Shown here one piece after another: positions 7,597-17,212 of a stretch of 64,000 nt of DNA. The stretch spans positions 1-64,000 of the forward strand of contig SMDA01000005.1 of NCBI GenBank assembly GCA_004346645.1, given 5' to 3'. Numbering within the stretch: the first letter of the stretch is position 1; each line of letters begins with the position of its first letter. A program made the position numbers and the translations under genes. The stretch is from Gulbenkiania mobilis (GTDB lineage Bacteria; Pseudomonadota; Gammaproteobacteria; Burkholderiales; Chromobacteriaceae). The notes under the pieces are model-generated. The model saw only the letters and a list, made by a program, of their open reading frames with translations, ran no database searches and was not told the origin of the DNA.

Positions 7597-10203
7597 ATGA
7601 CTGATCAGCTTTTTGCCAAGGAAACGATCCCGGTCAGCCTCGAAGAGGAAATGCGCCGTTCCTACCTTGACTATGCCATGAGCGTGATCGTCGGGCGTGC
7701 GCTGCCCGACGTGCGCGACGGTCTGAAACCGGTGCACCGGCGCGTGCTGTATGCGATGCACGAATTGTCGAACGACTGGAACCGTCCGTACAAGAAGTCG
7801 GCGCGTATCGTGGGTGACGTGATCGGTAAATACCATCCCCACGGCGACACAGCGGTCTACGACACCATCGTGCGACTGGCACAGGATTTCTCGCTGCGCT
7901 ATCCGTTGGTGGATGGGCAGGGCAACTTCGGCTCGGTGGACGGCGACAACGCTGCCGCGATGCGTTACACCGAAATCCGCATGTCGCGCATTGCGCACGA
8001 GCTGCTGGCGGACATCGAGAAGGAAACTGTCGATTTCGGCCCCAACTACGACGGTTCCGAGCAGGAACCGCTGATCATGCCGGCCAAGATTCCCAATCTG
8101 CTGATCAATGGCAGCTCGGGCATTGCCGTGGGCATGGCCACCAACATCCCTCCGCATAACCTCAATGAAGTGGTGGAAGGCTGCCTGGCGCTGCTGGAGA
8201 ACAGCGAGATCACCATTGACGAGCTGATCGACTTGATCCCGGCGCCGGACTTCCCGACTGCAGGCATTATCTACGGCACGGCGGGCGTCAAGGAAGGCTA
8301 CCGTACCGGACGCGGCCGCGTGATCATTCGGGCGCGTACTCATTTCGAAGATATCGGCAAGGGTGATCGCCAGGCGATCATTGTGGACGAGCTGCCCTAT
8401 CAGGTGAACAAGGCCCGTCTTCTGGAGCGCATCGGCGAGTTGGTGCGCGACAAGCAGATCGAGGGTATTTCCGACCTGCGCGACGAGTCGGACAAGTCCG
8501 GCATGCGGGTGGTGATCGAGCTCAAGCGGGGCGAGATGCCTGAGGTAGTGCTCAACCATCTCTACAAGCTGACCCAGCTTCAGGACAGCTTCGGCATCAA
8601 CATGGTGGCCCTGGTAGACGGACAGCCGCGCCTTCTGAACCTCAAGCAGGTGCTGGACGAATTCCTGCGCCACCGGCGCGAGGTGATCACCCGCCGCACC
8701 ATCTTCGAGCTGCGCAAAGCTCGCGAGCGCGGGCACATCCTCGAAGGCCTGGCCGTAGCCCTGTCCAACGTGGACGAGATCATTGCCCTCATCAAGGCCT
8801 CCGAAACCCCGGCCGTGGCCAAGGCAGCCTTGTTGGCGCGCCCTTGGCGGTCGGAGCTGGTTGAGGGCATGCTCGAGCGTGTGGATGCCAGCCAGGCACG
8901 CCCGGAAGGGTTGGCCGAAGGCTATGGCCGGCAGCCCGATGGTTATCACCTGTCCGAAGCCCAAGCCCAGGCCATCCTGGACCTGCGCCTGCAGCGCCTC
9001 ACCGGCCTGGAGCAGGACAAGATCGTGGCTGAATACCGCGAGATCATGGACCTCATCATCGATCTGCTGGACATCCTGGCACGGCCGGAGCGCATCAACC
9101 AGATCATCCGTGACGAACTCGTCGCCGTACGAGACCAGTTCGGCGACAAGCGCCGCTCCGAAATCGAACCCTTCGGCGGCGACATCAACATCGAGGATCT
9201 GATCACTCCGCAGGACATGGTGGTCACGATTTCCCACACCGGCTACATCAAGGCCCAACCGATGGACGACTACCGCGCGCAGCGCCGTGGCGGCCGCGGC
9301 AAGCAGGCCACCGCCACCAAGGACGATGATTTCATCGACACGCTGTTCGTGGCGAACACCCACGACTACGTGCTGTGCTTCTCCTCGTTCGGCCGCTGCT
9401 ACTGGATCAAGGTGTACGACCTGCCGCAGGGCGGGCGTGCCAGCCGTGGCAAGCCGATGGTCAACGTGCTGGCGCTGGCCGAGGGCGAGCGAATCAATGC
9501 CCTCCTGCCGGTGAAGGAGTTCAGAGAAGATCAGTACATCTTCATGGCCACCGCAAACGGCACCGTGAAGAAGACCCCGCTGGTGGATTTCTCGCGCCCG
9601 CGTACTGCCGGCATCATCGCCGTCAACCTGGATGAAGGCGATAACCTGATCGGCGTAGCCCTGACGCACGGCAACGACCAGATCATGCTCTTCTCCGATA
9701 CCGGCAAGGCGGTGCGTTTCAACGAGACCGACGTACGTGCCATGGGGCGCAATGCCACTGGCGTGCGCGGCATGGCATTGGCCGAAGGGCAGAAAGTGAT
9801 CTCGCTGCTCGTCACCAATTCCGAAGAGCAGATGGTGCTGACCGCCAGTGATGGCGGCTACGGCAAGCGCACCCGCATCGGCGAGTTCCGCCACACCAGC
9901 CGCGGCACGCAGGGTGTGATCGCGATGGACCTGACCGAACGCACCGGCCTGAAGCTGGTGGCCGCCAGTCTGGTGGAGGAAACCGACGACGTAATGCTGA
10001 TTACCACGGGGGGTGTGCTGATCCGCACCAAGGTGGCCGAAGTACGCGAAACCGGACGGGCCGCACAGGGCGTGCGCCTGATCAATCTCGACGAAGGTGA
10101 GAAATTGATCGGCCTGGAGAAGGTGGCCGAGACCGAGGAGGATGCCGAGCTGGATGGCGAGGAGATCGAGGGCGGGCAGCCAGAGGATGGGGAGGGCGCA
10201 TGA
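7597..10203 (+). CDS. gyrA: DNA gyrase subunit A
   Basis: The 868-residue protein matches GyrA (E. coli 875 aa) throughout. It makes the breaking/rejoining subunit of gyrase. The catalytic tyrosine is Y124 in AAMRYTE. The quinolone-resistance region reads [12 protein letters not shown], so the position equivalent to E. coli S83 is Thr (T85) and that of D87 is Asp (D89). The C-terminal DNA-wrapping domain contains the GyrA box (QRRGGRGK), and the protein ends in an acidic tail. The stop overlaps the start of the next gene (ATGA). Two uptake-like words lie inside (8911, 9778). Confidence 0.97.
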   Translation: MTDQLFAKETIPVSLEEEMRRSYLDYAMSVIVGRALPDVRDGLKPVHRRVLYAMHELSNDWNRPYKKSARIVGDVIGKYHPHGDTAVYDTIVRLAQDFSLRYPLVDGQGNFGSVDGDNAAAMRYTEIRMSRIAHELLADIEKETVDFGPNYDGSEQEPLIMPAKIPNLLINGSSGIAVGMATNIPPHNLNEVVEGCLALLENSEITIDELIDLIPAPDFPTAGIIYGTAGVKEGYRTGRGRVIIRARTHFEDIGKGDRQAIIVDELPYQVNKARLLERIGELVRDKQIEGISDLRDESDKSGMRVVIELKRGEMPEVVLNHLYKLTQLQDSFGINMVALVDGQPRLLNLKQVLDEFLRHRREVITRRTIFELRKARERGHILEGLAVALSNVDEIIALIKASETPAVAKAALLARPWRSELVEGMLERVDASQARPEGLAEGYGRQPDGYHLSEAQAQAILDLRLQRLTGLEQDKIVAEYREIMDLIIDLLDILARPERINQIIRDELVAVRDQFGDKRRSEIEPFGGDINIEDLITPQDMVVTISHTGYIKAQPMDDYRAQRRGGRGKQATATKDDDFIDTLFVANTHDYVLCFSSFGRCYWIKVYDLPQGGRASRGKPMVNVLALAEGERINALLPVKEFREDQYIFMATANGTVKKTPLVDFSRPRTAGIIAVNLDEGDNLIGVALTHGNDQIMLFSDTGKAVRFNETDVRAMGRNATGVRGMALAEGQKVISLLVTNSEEQMVLTASDGGYGKRTRIGEFRHTSRGTQGVIAMDLTERTGLKLVAASLVEETDDVMLITTGGVLIRTKVAEVRETGRAAQGVRLINLDEGEKLIGLEKVAETEEDAELDGEEIEGGQPEDGEGA

Positions 10204-10667
10204 CGCCGGCCCCGGTCAATCCGGCGGTGCTGGAGGCGATGAGCGCGCTGTTTGTCTCACTGCCGCACTGCGAGACACTCGGTTTCCAGTATCTGGGCAC
10301 CGACGGGCGCAAGCCCGTGCTGAAGGTGGAGTGGCGCGAGGCCCTGGTGGGCAATCCCGGAAATGGTGTGGTGCACGGAGGCATCATCACCTCGCTGGTG
10401 GACACTACCAGTGCAATCGCCGTCACCGCCCAGTTGCCCGATTTCGAGACGATCGCCACGCTCGACCTGCGCATCGACTATCTCAAGGCCGCCACGCCAG
10501 GGCGAGCCATCTTCTGCCGTGCCGAATGCTACCGCCTGGCCACCCAGATCGCTTTCACCCGCGCCGTCTGCTATCACGACCGGCCGGAAGAGCCGATCGC
10601 CCATGGGGTGGCCACCTTTATGCGCGAGTCCAGCCCGATCCCGATGCTGGAAGGGGGTGCGGCATGA
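10200..10667 (+). CDS. PaaI-type hotdog thioesterase
   Basis: A 155-residue single-domain hotdog protein. The signature [22 protein letters not shown] contains the conserved HGG and the acidic catalytic region of the PaaI/4HBT family, and [15 protein letters not shown] is the second family strand. It likely hydrolyses an acyl-CoA thioester in the cytosol; substrate unknown. It overlaps gyrA by 4 nt and the next hotdog gene by 4 nt (ATGA), so translation is coupled. Confidence 0.8.
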   Translation: MTPAPVNPAVLEAMSALFVSLPHCETLGFQYLGTDGRKPVLKVEWREALVGNPGNGVVHGGIITSLVDTTSAIAVTAQLPDFETIATLDLRIDYLKAATPGRAIFCRAECYRLATQIAFTRAVCYHDRPEEPIAHGVATFMRESSPIPMLEGGAA

Positions 10668-11107
10668 GCGACTTCATCGGACGCTTTGCCCGCCTGCGCG
10701 AGGCGGGCGACTGTGCGGCCATCATCGAGGCGATTCCCTATGCGCGGCTGATGGGTGTGGAGTTCTGCGAGGACGAGGACGGTCATCTCCTGTTTCGCCT
10801 GCCCTTCAACCCGCGCAATGTGGGTAACACCCGTCTGCCCGCCCTGCATGGCGGACTGATCGGTGGCTTTCTGGAAAATGCCGCACTGATCCATCTAATG
10901 TGGAACCGCGAGTCGCAGGAAGCGCCCAAGATCGTGGACTTTTCACTCGACTACCTGCGCCCCGGCAAGCCGCAGACCCTGTTTGCCCGTTGCGAAATCA
11001 CCAAGCAGGGCAAGCGCGTGGCCCATGTGCTGATCGAAGCCTGGCAGGACGACCCCGCCCGACCGGTGGCCGTGGCCCGTGCGCATTTCCTGCTCTCCAC
11101 CGACTGA
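10664..11107 (+). CDS. Second hotdog thioesterase, translationally coupled
   Basis: A 147-residue hotdog protein related to its upstream neighbour. The motif ALHGGLIGGFLENAALIHL has HGG followed by the substrate helix, and KIVDFSLDYLRPGKPQ is the paired strand. The ATG at 10664 overlaps the stop of the first thioesterase. Two different hotdog proteins made side by side could form a heteromer, but this is inference. Substrate unknown. serC follows after 17 nt. Confidence 0.8.
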   Translation: MSDFIGRFARLREAGDCAAIIEAIPYARLMGVEFCEDEDGHLLFRLPFNPRNVGNTRLPALHGGLIGGFLENAALIHLMWNRESQEAPKIVDFSLDYLRPGKPQTLFARCEITKQGKRVAHVLIEAWQDDPARPVAVARAHFLLSTD

Positions 11108-11124
11108 AACGCGAAGGACGATCC

Positions 11125-12213
11125 ATGAGCAAGGTGTACAACTTTTCCGCAGGTCCCGCCGTTCTCCCTCACGAAGTGCTGCTGGAAGCCCAGGGCGAGA
11201 TGCTCGACTGGCATGGCTCCGGTATGTCTGTGATGGAAATGAGCCACCGCGGCAAGGAGTTCATGGAAATCATCCATCAGGCTGAGCAGGATCTGCGCAG
11301 CCTGATGAACATTCCGTCCAACTACCGCGTGCTCTTCCTGCAGGGCGGTGCCTCGATGCAGTTCTCGATGGTGCCGCTCAACCTGCTGGGCGACCGCGCT
11401 TCGGTCGACGTGGTTAACACTGGTCACTGGTCCAAGCTGGCTATCAAGGAAGCTCGCCGCTATGCCGGCGTGAATGTGGTGGCCTCCAGCGAGGACCGCA
11501 ACTTTACCTATGTGCCGGCCTCCGAAACCTGGCAGCGTGACCCACAGGCGGCCTACCTGCATTTCACCTCCAACGAGACCATCGGCGGGGTGCAGTTCTC
11601 CACCTTCCCAGAGCCGGAAGGCGAGATCCCGCTGGTGTGCGACATGTCGTCTGACTTTCTTTCTCGAGAGATCGACGTTTCGCGCTTCGGGCTGATCTAT
11701 GCCGGCGCGCAGAAGAACATCGGACCGTCCGGCCTGACGTTGGTCATCGTGCGCGAGGACCTCTTGGATCGCGCGCAGCCGCAAATCCCCACAATGATGA
11801 GTTACCGCGTGCATGCGGATGCCGACTCGATGTACAACACGCCGGCCACCTATCCGATCTATATCGCCGGGCTGGTATTCAAGTGGCTGAAGGCGCAGGG
11901 TGGCGTGCGGGCGATGGAGGCGCGTAACGAGGAAAAGGCAGGCCTGCTGTATCACGCCATCGAGCAGAGCGGCGGGTTCTACCACTGTCCGGTGGAGGTC
12001 GCCTTCCGTTCGCGGATGAACGTGGTCTTCCGTCTGCGCGACGAGTCGCTGGAGGAAGCCTTCGTGGCCGGCGCGCGCGCTGCGGGCCTCGTGCAGCTCA
12101 AGGGACATCGTGCGGTCGGAGGCATGCGGGCGTCGATCTACAATGCGATGCCGCTGGAAGGGGTAAAGGCGCTGGTGTCCTACATGCTGGAGTTTGCCCG
12201 CCAGCACGGTTGA
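11125..12213 (+). CDS. serC: Phosphoserine aminotransferase
   Basis: A 362-residue PLP enzyme that converts 3-phosphohydroxypyruvate and glutamate to phosphoserine (serine synthesis) and also serves pyridoxine synthesis. The N-terminus YNFSAGPAVLPHEVL and the PLP lysine (K197 in YAGAQKNIGPSG) are diagnostic, as are HFTSNETIGGVQF and GMRASIYNAMPLEGV. The ATG at 11125 follows GCGAAGGACGATCC. It lies between gyrA and pheA, as in many betaproteobacteria, and is closed by a terminator. Confidence 0.96.
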   Translation: MSKVYNFSAGPAVLPHEVLLEAQGEMLDWHGSGMSVMEMSHRGKEFMEIIHQAEQDLRSLMNIPSNYRVLFLQGGASMQFSMVPLNLLGDRASVDVVNTGHWSKLAIKEARRYAGVNVVASSEDRNFTYVPASETWQRDPQAAYLHFTSNETIGGVQFSTFPEPEGEIPLVCDMSSDFLSREIDVSRFGLIYAGAQKNIGPSGLTLVIVREDLLDRAQPQIPTMMSYRVHADADSMYNTPATYPIYIAGLVFKWLKAQGGVRAMEARNEEKAGLLYHAIEQSGGFYHCPVEVAFRSRMNVVFRLRDESLEEAFVAGARAAGLVQLKGHRAVGGMRASIYNAMPLEGVKALVSYMLEFARQHG

Positions 12214-12253
12214 TGCCGCGCGATTGTTCTGTCTAGCGTACACTCTGTCCACC

Positions 12254-12280
12254 AACCCGTGCCTTCGCGCGGGTTTTTTC
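12254..12280 (+). terminator. Terminator after serC
   Basis: AACCCGTGC and GCGCGGGTT pair over a CTTC loop and are followed by six T. It lies 40 nt after the serC stop. Confidence 0.8.
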
Positions 12281-12332
12281 ATGGCCGCTTTCCCTTATGA
12301 TGGAGGGCCCCACCCCCTCGGACCTCCACGAC

Positions 12333-13544
12333 ATGGACATTTCTCTGCGCCGGCTGCTGCTCGCGTGCGGCCTGATTGTTTCGCTGAGCATGGGTATCCG
12401 CCACGGCTTCGGCTTCTTCCTGCCACCGCTGACGCAGGCCTTTGGCTGGAGCCGGGAGGCCTTTGCCTTTGCTCTGGGCATGCAGAATCTGGTCTGGGGG
12501 GCTTCCCAGCCCTTTGCCGGGGCCCTGGCCGACCGGTACGGGCCGGGCAGGGTGCTGGCTGCCGGTGCAGGACTGTACGCCCTAGGGCTGGCATTGATGA
12601 CGGTTTCGGCCAACCCGGCTGCCTTCACCCTATCAGCCGGCGTACTGCTGGGGCTGGCGCTGTCCGGCACCACCTACAGCGTGGTCTTCGGTGTGATCGG
12701 CCGGGCAGTTCCGACGGCGTACCGTTCCCGTGCGATGGGGCTGACGGCGGCGGCCGGCTCCTTCGGGCAGTTCGCCATGGTGCCCTTGGAACGGAGCCTG
12801 ATCGACGGGCTGGGCTGGCTGCCTGCACTTCTGATTCTGGCAGCCTGTGCACTGGCCATGCTGCCGCTGGCGCGCGAGCCGGCTCGGGTGGATGTCCGGC
12901 CTGCACGTCCCGCTACGGAGCGCAGCCTGCTGGGTGCGATGACTCATACCTTCGCGGCGGCCTGGCAGGAAAAGGGCTTTCGGCTGCTGATGGCCGGCTA
13001 TTTCGTCTGTGGTTTTCAGGTGGTCTTCATCGGCGTGCACCTGCCGGCCTACCTGCGCGATCACGGCCTGGGCGGGGAGACCGCCAGTTTGGCACTGGCC
13101 CTGATCGGCCTGTTCAACATCGCCGGCACCTTTTTGGCTGGCGAACTGGGCGCCCGTCTGCCCAAAAACTACCTGCTCTCGGGGATCTATCTTGCGCGCA
13201 GTATCGTGATCGTCCTGTTCCTGCTAGCACCGCTCACGCCCCTGAGCGTGGCCCTGTTTGCCGCAGCCATCGGCTTTCTGTGGCTGTCCACCGTGCCCCT
13301 CACCAACGGCATCATCGCCACCCAGTTCGGCGTGCAGCATCTGGGGCTGCTCTCGGGAGCGGTGTTTTTTTCGCACCAGGTTGGCAGCTTTCTGGGGGTG
13401 TGGCTTGGCGGACTACTGTATGACCTGACCGGCAAGTATGACATCGTGTGGGGGCTCGTCATCGCTCTGGGCCTGATGGCGTTCGTGGCCAACCTGCCGG
13501 TGCGCGAAGTGCCGTCACGTGCCTTTGCCAGCGAGCCGGCCTGA
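12333..13544 (+). CDS. Major facilitator superfamily transporter
   Basis: About 403 residues with about 12 hydrophobic segments. The loop ADRYGPGRVLAAG between helices 2 and 3 is the MFS signature A, and IRHGFGFFLPPLTQAFGWSREAFAFA resembles the oxalate/formate antiporter-like branch. The start may be the ATG at 12333 (MDISLRRLLLAC) or the upstream ATG at 12297; neither has a strong ribosome binding site. Substrate unknown. A 38-residue membrane gene overlaps its stop (TGATG). An uptake-like word lies at 12605. Confidence 0.85.
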   Translation: MDISLRRLLLACGLIVSLSMGIRHGFGFFLPPLTQAFGWSREAFAFALGMQNLVWGASQPFAGALADRYGPGRVLAAGAGLYALGLALMTVSANPAAFTLSAGVLLGLALSGTTYSVVFGVIGRAVPTAYRSRAMGLTAAAGSFGQFAMVPLERSLIDGLGWLPALLILAACALAMLPLAREPARVDVRPARPATERSLLGAMTHTFAAAWQEKGFRLLMAGYFVCGFQVVFIGVHLPAYLRDHGLGGETASLALALIGLFNIAGTFLAGELGARLPKNYLLSGIYLARSIVIVLFLLAPLTPLSVALFAAAIGFLWLSTVPLTNGIIATQFGVQHLGLLSGAVFFSHQVGSFLGVWLGGLLYDLTGKYDIVWGLVIALGLMAFVANLPVREVPSRAFASEPA

Positions 13545-13660
13545 TGAAACGCCTCGTGCTGGGGGTGGCGGTGACAGCCCTGTTGGGCTTTCTGCTGCTG
13601 CAGTATCTGCGGCCTGGTTTCGTGGTGTCGTTTGCCGACCTGATCACGCAGTGCTTCTAG
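13544..13660 (+). CDS. Tiny single-span membrane protein (38 aa)
   Basis: MKRLVLGVAVTALLGFLLLQ then YLRPGFVVSFADLITQCF. Its ATG overlaps the stop of the MFS gene (TGATG), and 8 nt separate its stop from the next start. One hydrophobic helix with a positive N-terminus suggests an inner-membrane microprotein. The coupling to an MFS gene suggests an accessory role, but nothing beyond layout supports it. It could be a chance frame. Confidence 0.5.
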   Translation: MKRLVLGVAVTALLGFLLLQYLRPGFVVSFADLITQCF

Positions 13661-13668
13661 GAGGCGCC

Positions 13669-14259
13669 ATGCAGGAACCACAATGGCTGGAGGCACTGCA
13701 GAGGCTGTGGGAAGAGGGCGAACGCCACGATGCCGTGGCCTTGGAGCGGGCCCACAAGAACCTATTCATTACCCCCGACACCGGGCGCTTCCTGTATCAG
13801 CTGGTGCGTAGCCTGCGTCCGGCACGGGTGCTGGAAGTGGGCACGAGCGTCGGTTACTCCACCCTCTGGCTGGCGCTGGCATTGCGGGATCGGTCCGCTA
13901 GCCACCTCAAGAGCCTGGATATCGATCCGGCCAGGCAGGCGCAGGCTTCGGCCAACCTTGTGCGCTTCGGTCTGGCCGGACGGGTCTCCCTGCTGGGGAC
14001 GGACGCTGGCCCCTGGCTGGCCGCCGCGCAGACGAACAGCCTCGACTTCATCTTTCTTGATGCCGACCGCCGCCGGTATGCCGGCTACTGGCCGCACCTG
14101 CAGCGCCTGCTCGTACCCGGCGGGCTCCTGGTAATGGATAATGCCCTGTCGCATGCGACCGAATGTGCGGAATTTGTCGACGCGGTGATTGCGACAAAAG
14201 GCTATCTCGCGGAAACTTATCCCATTGGGAAAGGCCAGTTTGTCATTGTGAAAGACTGA
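13669..14259 (+). CDS. Class I SAM-dependent O-methyltransferase
   Basis: A 196-residue methyltransferase of the catechol/caffeoyl-CoA O-methyltransferase type. ARVLEVGTSVGYSTLWLALAL is the SAM-binding motif I, LKSLDIDPARQAQA motif II, and DFIFLDADRRRYAGYW carries the metal-binding acidic residues. GGLLVMDNALSH is also typical. TAGGAGGC stands before the ATG at 13669. The methyl acceptor is unknown. An uptake-like word lies at 13947 (encoding Ala-Ser-Ala-Asn-Leu). Confidence 0.85.
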   Translation: MQEPQWLEALQRLWEEGERHDAVALERAHKNLFITPDTGRFLYQLVRSLRPARVLEVGTSVGYSTLWLALALRDRSASHLKSLDIDPARQAQASANLVRFGLAGRVSLLGTDAGPWLAAAQTNSLDFIFLDADRRRYAGYWPHLQRLLVPGGLLVMDNALSHATECAEFVDAVIATKGYLAETYPIGKGQFVIVKD

Positions 14260-14262
14260 TTC

Positions 14263-15336
14263 GTGTCGGAAGAACTGCTCAAGCAACACCGCGACGCCAT
14301 CGACGCTATCGATGTGCAAGTTCTCAAACTGCTCAACGAGCGTGCCAGCCACGCGCGCGAGATCGGCGAGATCAAGGGGGGCGGCATCATCTACCGTCCC
14401 GAACGTGAAGCACAGGTCCTGCGCCGCATTGAGGCATTGAATCCGGGCCCCTTGCCCGATGAATCCGTGGCCCGGCTGTTCCGCGAGATCATGTCCGAAT
14501 GCCTGGCACTGGAAAAGCCGCTGTCGATCGCCTACCTGGGACCGGAGGGCACCTTCACCCAGCTTGCGGCTACCAAGCACTTCGGGCATGCGGCCCGGAC
14601 GGTGGCCTGTGCCTCGATCGACGAAGCCTTCCGGCTGGTGGAGTCGCGAGCGCTCGACTATCTGGTGGCGCCGGTGGAGAACTCCACTGAGGGTGCGGTA
14701 GGCCGCACCCTCGACCTGATGGTCAGCTCGCCGCTGAAGATCTGTGGCGAGGTAGTGCTGCGCGTCCATCACCACCTCTTGCGCGCCCGACCCGATGCGG
14801 ACGGCGTCCGGCGGGTCTATGCCCACGCCCAGGCGCTGGCCCAGTGTCACGAATGGCTGAACAAGAACCTGCCGGATACCGTGGAGCGGGTTTCGGTGGC
14901 CAGCAATGCCGAGGCGGCCCGTCTGGCCAGTGAGGATGCCTCTGCCGCTGCCATTGCCGGTCAGGCAGCCGCCGAGCGCTACAGCCTGCACAAAGTGGCC
15001 GAAAACATTGAGGACGAACCCAACAACACTACCCGCTTTCTGGTGTTGGGCCATCAGGACGTCGGGCCCACCGGGCAGGACAAGACCTCGATCATCGTCT
15101 CCGCACCCAACCGGCCGGGCGCGGTACATTCGCTCCTTGCGCCCGTGGCGGACAATGGTGTCTCGATGACCAAGTTCGAGTCCCGCCCCTCGCGGGCGGG
15201 GCTCTGGGACTACGTGTTCTTCATCGACATGGAAGGCCATCGCAACGACCCCAACATCGAACAGGCGCTGGCAGGGCTGGCAGAGCGCACTTCCTTTGTG
15301 AAGGTGCTCGGCTCGTATCCCCAGGCTGTGCTCTGA
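14263..15336 (+). CDS. pheA: Bifunctional chorismate mutase / prephenate dehydratase (P-protein)
   Basis: A 357-residue enzyme of phenylalanine synthesis. The AroQ-type chorismate mutase domain is residues about 1-90 (LLKQHRDAIDAIDVQVLKLLNERASHA). The prephenate dehydratase domain follows (IAYLGPEGTFTQLAA, VAPVENSTEGAVGRTLDLM, DEPNNTTRFLVLG). A C-terminal ACT domain (KTSIIVSAPNRPGAVHSLL, KFESRPSRAGLWDYVFFID) gives Phe feedback. The start is GTG at 14263, 3 nt after the methyltransferase stop. Confidence 0.95.
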   Translation: MSEELLKQHRDAIDAIDVQVLKLLNERASHAREIGEIKGGGIIYRPEREAQVLRRIEALNPGPLPDESVARLFREIMSECLALEKPLSIAYLGPEGTFTQLAATKHFGHAARTVACASIDEAFRLVESRALDYLVAPVENSTEGAVGRTLDLMVSSPLKICGEVVLRVHHHLLRARPDADGVRRVYAHAQALAQCHEWLNKNLPDTVERVSVASNAEAARLASEDASAAAIAGQAAAERYSLHKVAENIEDEPNNTTRFLVLGHQDVGPTGQDKTSIIVSAPNRPGAVHSLLAPVADNGVSMTKFESRPSRAGLWDYVFFIDMEGHRNDPNIEQALAGLAERTSFVKVLGSYPQAVL

Positions 15337-15390
15337 TTCTTATGTTTTCCTGTTCGGTCCGGCCCTGCCGCCGGACCCACGACCGAGACC

Positions 15391-15975
15391 ATGCTGAAAT
15401 CCATCTGTCTTTTCTGCGGTTCCAACCGCGGCGTTTCCCCTCTTTATGAAGCAGCGGCCCGTGACTTTGGGCGTACCTTGGCCGAAGCCGGCATCACACT
15501 GGTTTACGGCGCTGGCAATGTGGGCCTGATGGGCGTGGCAGCCGATGCTGCTCTGGCCGCTGGAGGCCGTGTGGTGGGGGTCATTCCGGAGTTCCTCAAG
15601 GCCAAGGAGGTGGCGCACACCGGCCTGAGCGAGATCCACGTCACCCGGACCATGCACGAGCGCAAGGCGCTGATGGCCGAACTATCGGACGGCTTCGTGG
15701 CGCTGCCAGGCGGTCTGGGCACTTTCGACGAGCTGTTCGAGATCCTGACCTGGGCCCAGCTGTCGGTACACCGCAAGCCGGTGGGGCTGCTCAACGTCAA
15801 CGGTTTCTTCGACCCCCTGAGCGCGCTGGTGGACCACGCCATCGCTGAAGGCTTTGCCCGGGAGGAGAACCGCACCCTGTTCACGCTGGCGGCTGAAACC
15901 CCCGCGCTTCTGGACGCACTGCAACGCTATCGTCCCCTGCAGGTCGACAAGTGGCTCGACCTGTCAAAAACCTGA
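15391..15975 (+). CDS. LOG family protein (nucleotide 5'-monophosphate phosphoribohydrolase type)
   Basis: A 194-residue Rossmann-fold protein. The family motif PGGLGTFDELFEILTWAQL (PGGxGTxxE) is complete, and the N-terminus ICLFCGSNRGVSPLYEAA with LVYGAGNVGLMG is typical of TIGR00730. Relatives cleave nucleoside monophosphates, including cytokinin ribotides; the native bacterial substrate is unsettled. It lies between pheA and hisC. An uptake-like word lies at 15478. Confidence 0.9.
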   Translation: MLKSICLFCGSNRGVSPLYEAAARDFGRTLAEAGITLVYGAGNVGLMGVAADAALAAGGRVVGVIPEFLKAKEVAHTGLSEIHVTRTMHERKALMAELSDGFVALPGGLGTFDELFEILTWAQLSVHRKPVGLLNVNGFFDPLSALVDHAIAEGFAREENRTLFTLAAETPALLDALQRYRPLQVDKWLDLSKT

Positions 15976-16000
15976 CCTGTTCACTTCTTACAGAGGCACC

Positions 16001-17098
16001 ATGGATCTGACCGCCCTTGCGCCCGACTACGTTCGTGCCATCGCCCCTTACCAGCCTGGCAAGCCGATCGGCGAACTGGCCCGTGAGATGGGGCTGGCCG
16101 AAGCCTCCATCGTCAAGCTGGCTTCCAACGAAAACCCGCTCGGCCTGCCGCCTAAAGCGCGCGCTGCGCTGGAGGCGGCCGTAGCTGATCTGGCCCGCTA
16201 TCCCGACGGCAACGGCTTTGCCCTCAAGGATCGCATCGCGGAACGCTTTGCCGTGGGGCACGACACCATCGTGCTGGGCAACGGCTCCAATGACATCCTG
16301 GAGTTGGTGGCGCGCACCTTCCTCCAGGCCGGTGATTCGGCGGTATATTCTGAATATGCATTTGCGGTGTACCCGCTGGCCATCCAGTCTGTGGGGGCCG
16401 AGCGCATCGAGGTGAAGGCGCGTGAGTACGGCCACGATCTCGATGCCATGCTGGCAGCCATCCGTCCCGACACCAAGCTGGTGTTCGTCGCCAACCCCAA
16501 CAACCCCACCGGCACGCTGCTCAAGCCTGGCGCACTTTTGGAGTTCCTCGAGCAGGTGCCTGAGCGGGTGCTGGTAGTGCTGGACGAGGCCTACACCGAA
16601 TACCTGCCGTCCGAAGTGGCTTCCGACAGCATCGGCTGGCTCACCCGCTTCCCCAATCTGATCGTCTCGCGCACCTTCTCCAAGGCCTACGGGCTGGCAG
16701 GCCTGCGTGTGGGCTTTGCCTTGGCACATCGCGAGGTGGCCGGGCTGGTTAACCGTCTGCGCCAGCCATTCAACGTCAACAGCCTTGCTCAGGCTGCAGC
16801 GGCCGCCGCACTGGACGATACGGACTTCCTGGCCCGCTCGGTAGCGCTCAACCGGCAGGGCATGGCGCAGCTGACCGGAGCCTTCCAGCGCCTGGGGCTG
16901 CCCTACATCCCTTCGTGGGGCAACTTCGTCACCTTCCACGTGGCCGATGCGAAGGCACTCAATGCCCACCTGCTGCGCAACGGCGTGATCGTGCGGCCGC
17001 TGGCCCCGTACAACATGCCCAACAGTCTGCGGGTGAGCATCGGCCTGCCGGAAGAGAACGCCCGTTTCATCGAGGTACTGGAAGCCGCGCTCGGTTGA
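16001..17098 (+). CDS. hisC: Histidinol-phosphate aminotransferase
   Basis: A 365-residue class I/II PLP aminotransferase. VKLASNENPLGLPPKA, NPNNPTGT, LDEAYTEYL and SRTFSKAYGLAGLRVG are HisC landmarks; the PLP lysine is K228. Lying directly after pheA, it may act on both histidinol phosphate and aromatic keto acids, as HisC proteins linked to pheA/tyrA/aroA often do; the sequence alone cannot decide. CAGAGG precedes the ATG. A palindromic pair of uptake-like repeats lies after the stop. Confidence 0.92.
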   Translation: MDLTALAPDYVRAIAPYQPGKPIGELAREMGLAEASIVKLASNENPLGLPPKARAALEAAVADLARYPDGNGFALKDRIAERFAVGHDTIVLGNGSNDILELVARTFLQAGDSAVYSEYAFAVYPLAIQSVGAERIEVKAREYGHDLDAMLAAIRPDTKLVFVANPNNPTGTLLKPGALLEFLEQVPERVLVVLDEAYTEYLPSEVASDSIGWLTRFPNLIVSRTFSKAYGLAGLRVGFALAHREVAGLVNRLRQPFNVNSLAQAAAAAALDDTDFLARSVALNRQGMAQLTGAFQRLGLPYIPSWGNFVTFHVADAKALNAHLLRNGVIVRPLAPYNMPNSLRVSIGLPEENARFIEVLEAALG

Positions 17099-17157
17099 GC
17101 CACGGCGGCTTTACAGCGCGCCAGCGCCAGCGCAGCATGGCTTCCCGCAGGCGCTGA

Positions 17158-17186
17158 AGGGTTGGCCGAAGCCTTCGGCCAACCCT
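17158..17186. repeat. Inverted pair of uptake-like repeats between hisC and elbB
   Basis: Two copies of GGTTGGCCGAAG face each other and form a perfect 14-bp inverted repeat around one base. No T-run follows on either side; a second small palindrome (GATCTTGCAAGATC) lies next to it. It may act as a hairpin terminator as uptake-sequence pairs do in Neisseria, but it lacks the U-tract. Confidence 0.85.
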
Positions 17187-17212
17187 GATCTTGCAAGATC
17201 GAGGAGAAAAGC

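Noticed and set aside
7825..7870. Thr at the GyrA quinolone position as an acquired resistance mutation
   Set aside because: Thr is the natural residue at this position in some wild-type species such as Pseudomonas aeruginosa, so no acquired change can be claimed.
7591..9894. 767-codon antisense frame over gyrA
   Set aside because: Antisense shadow: no start context or domain, whereas gyrA is complete on the other strand.
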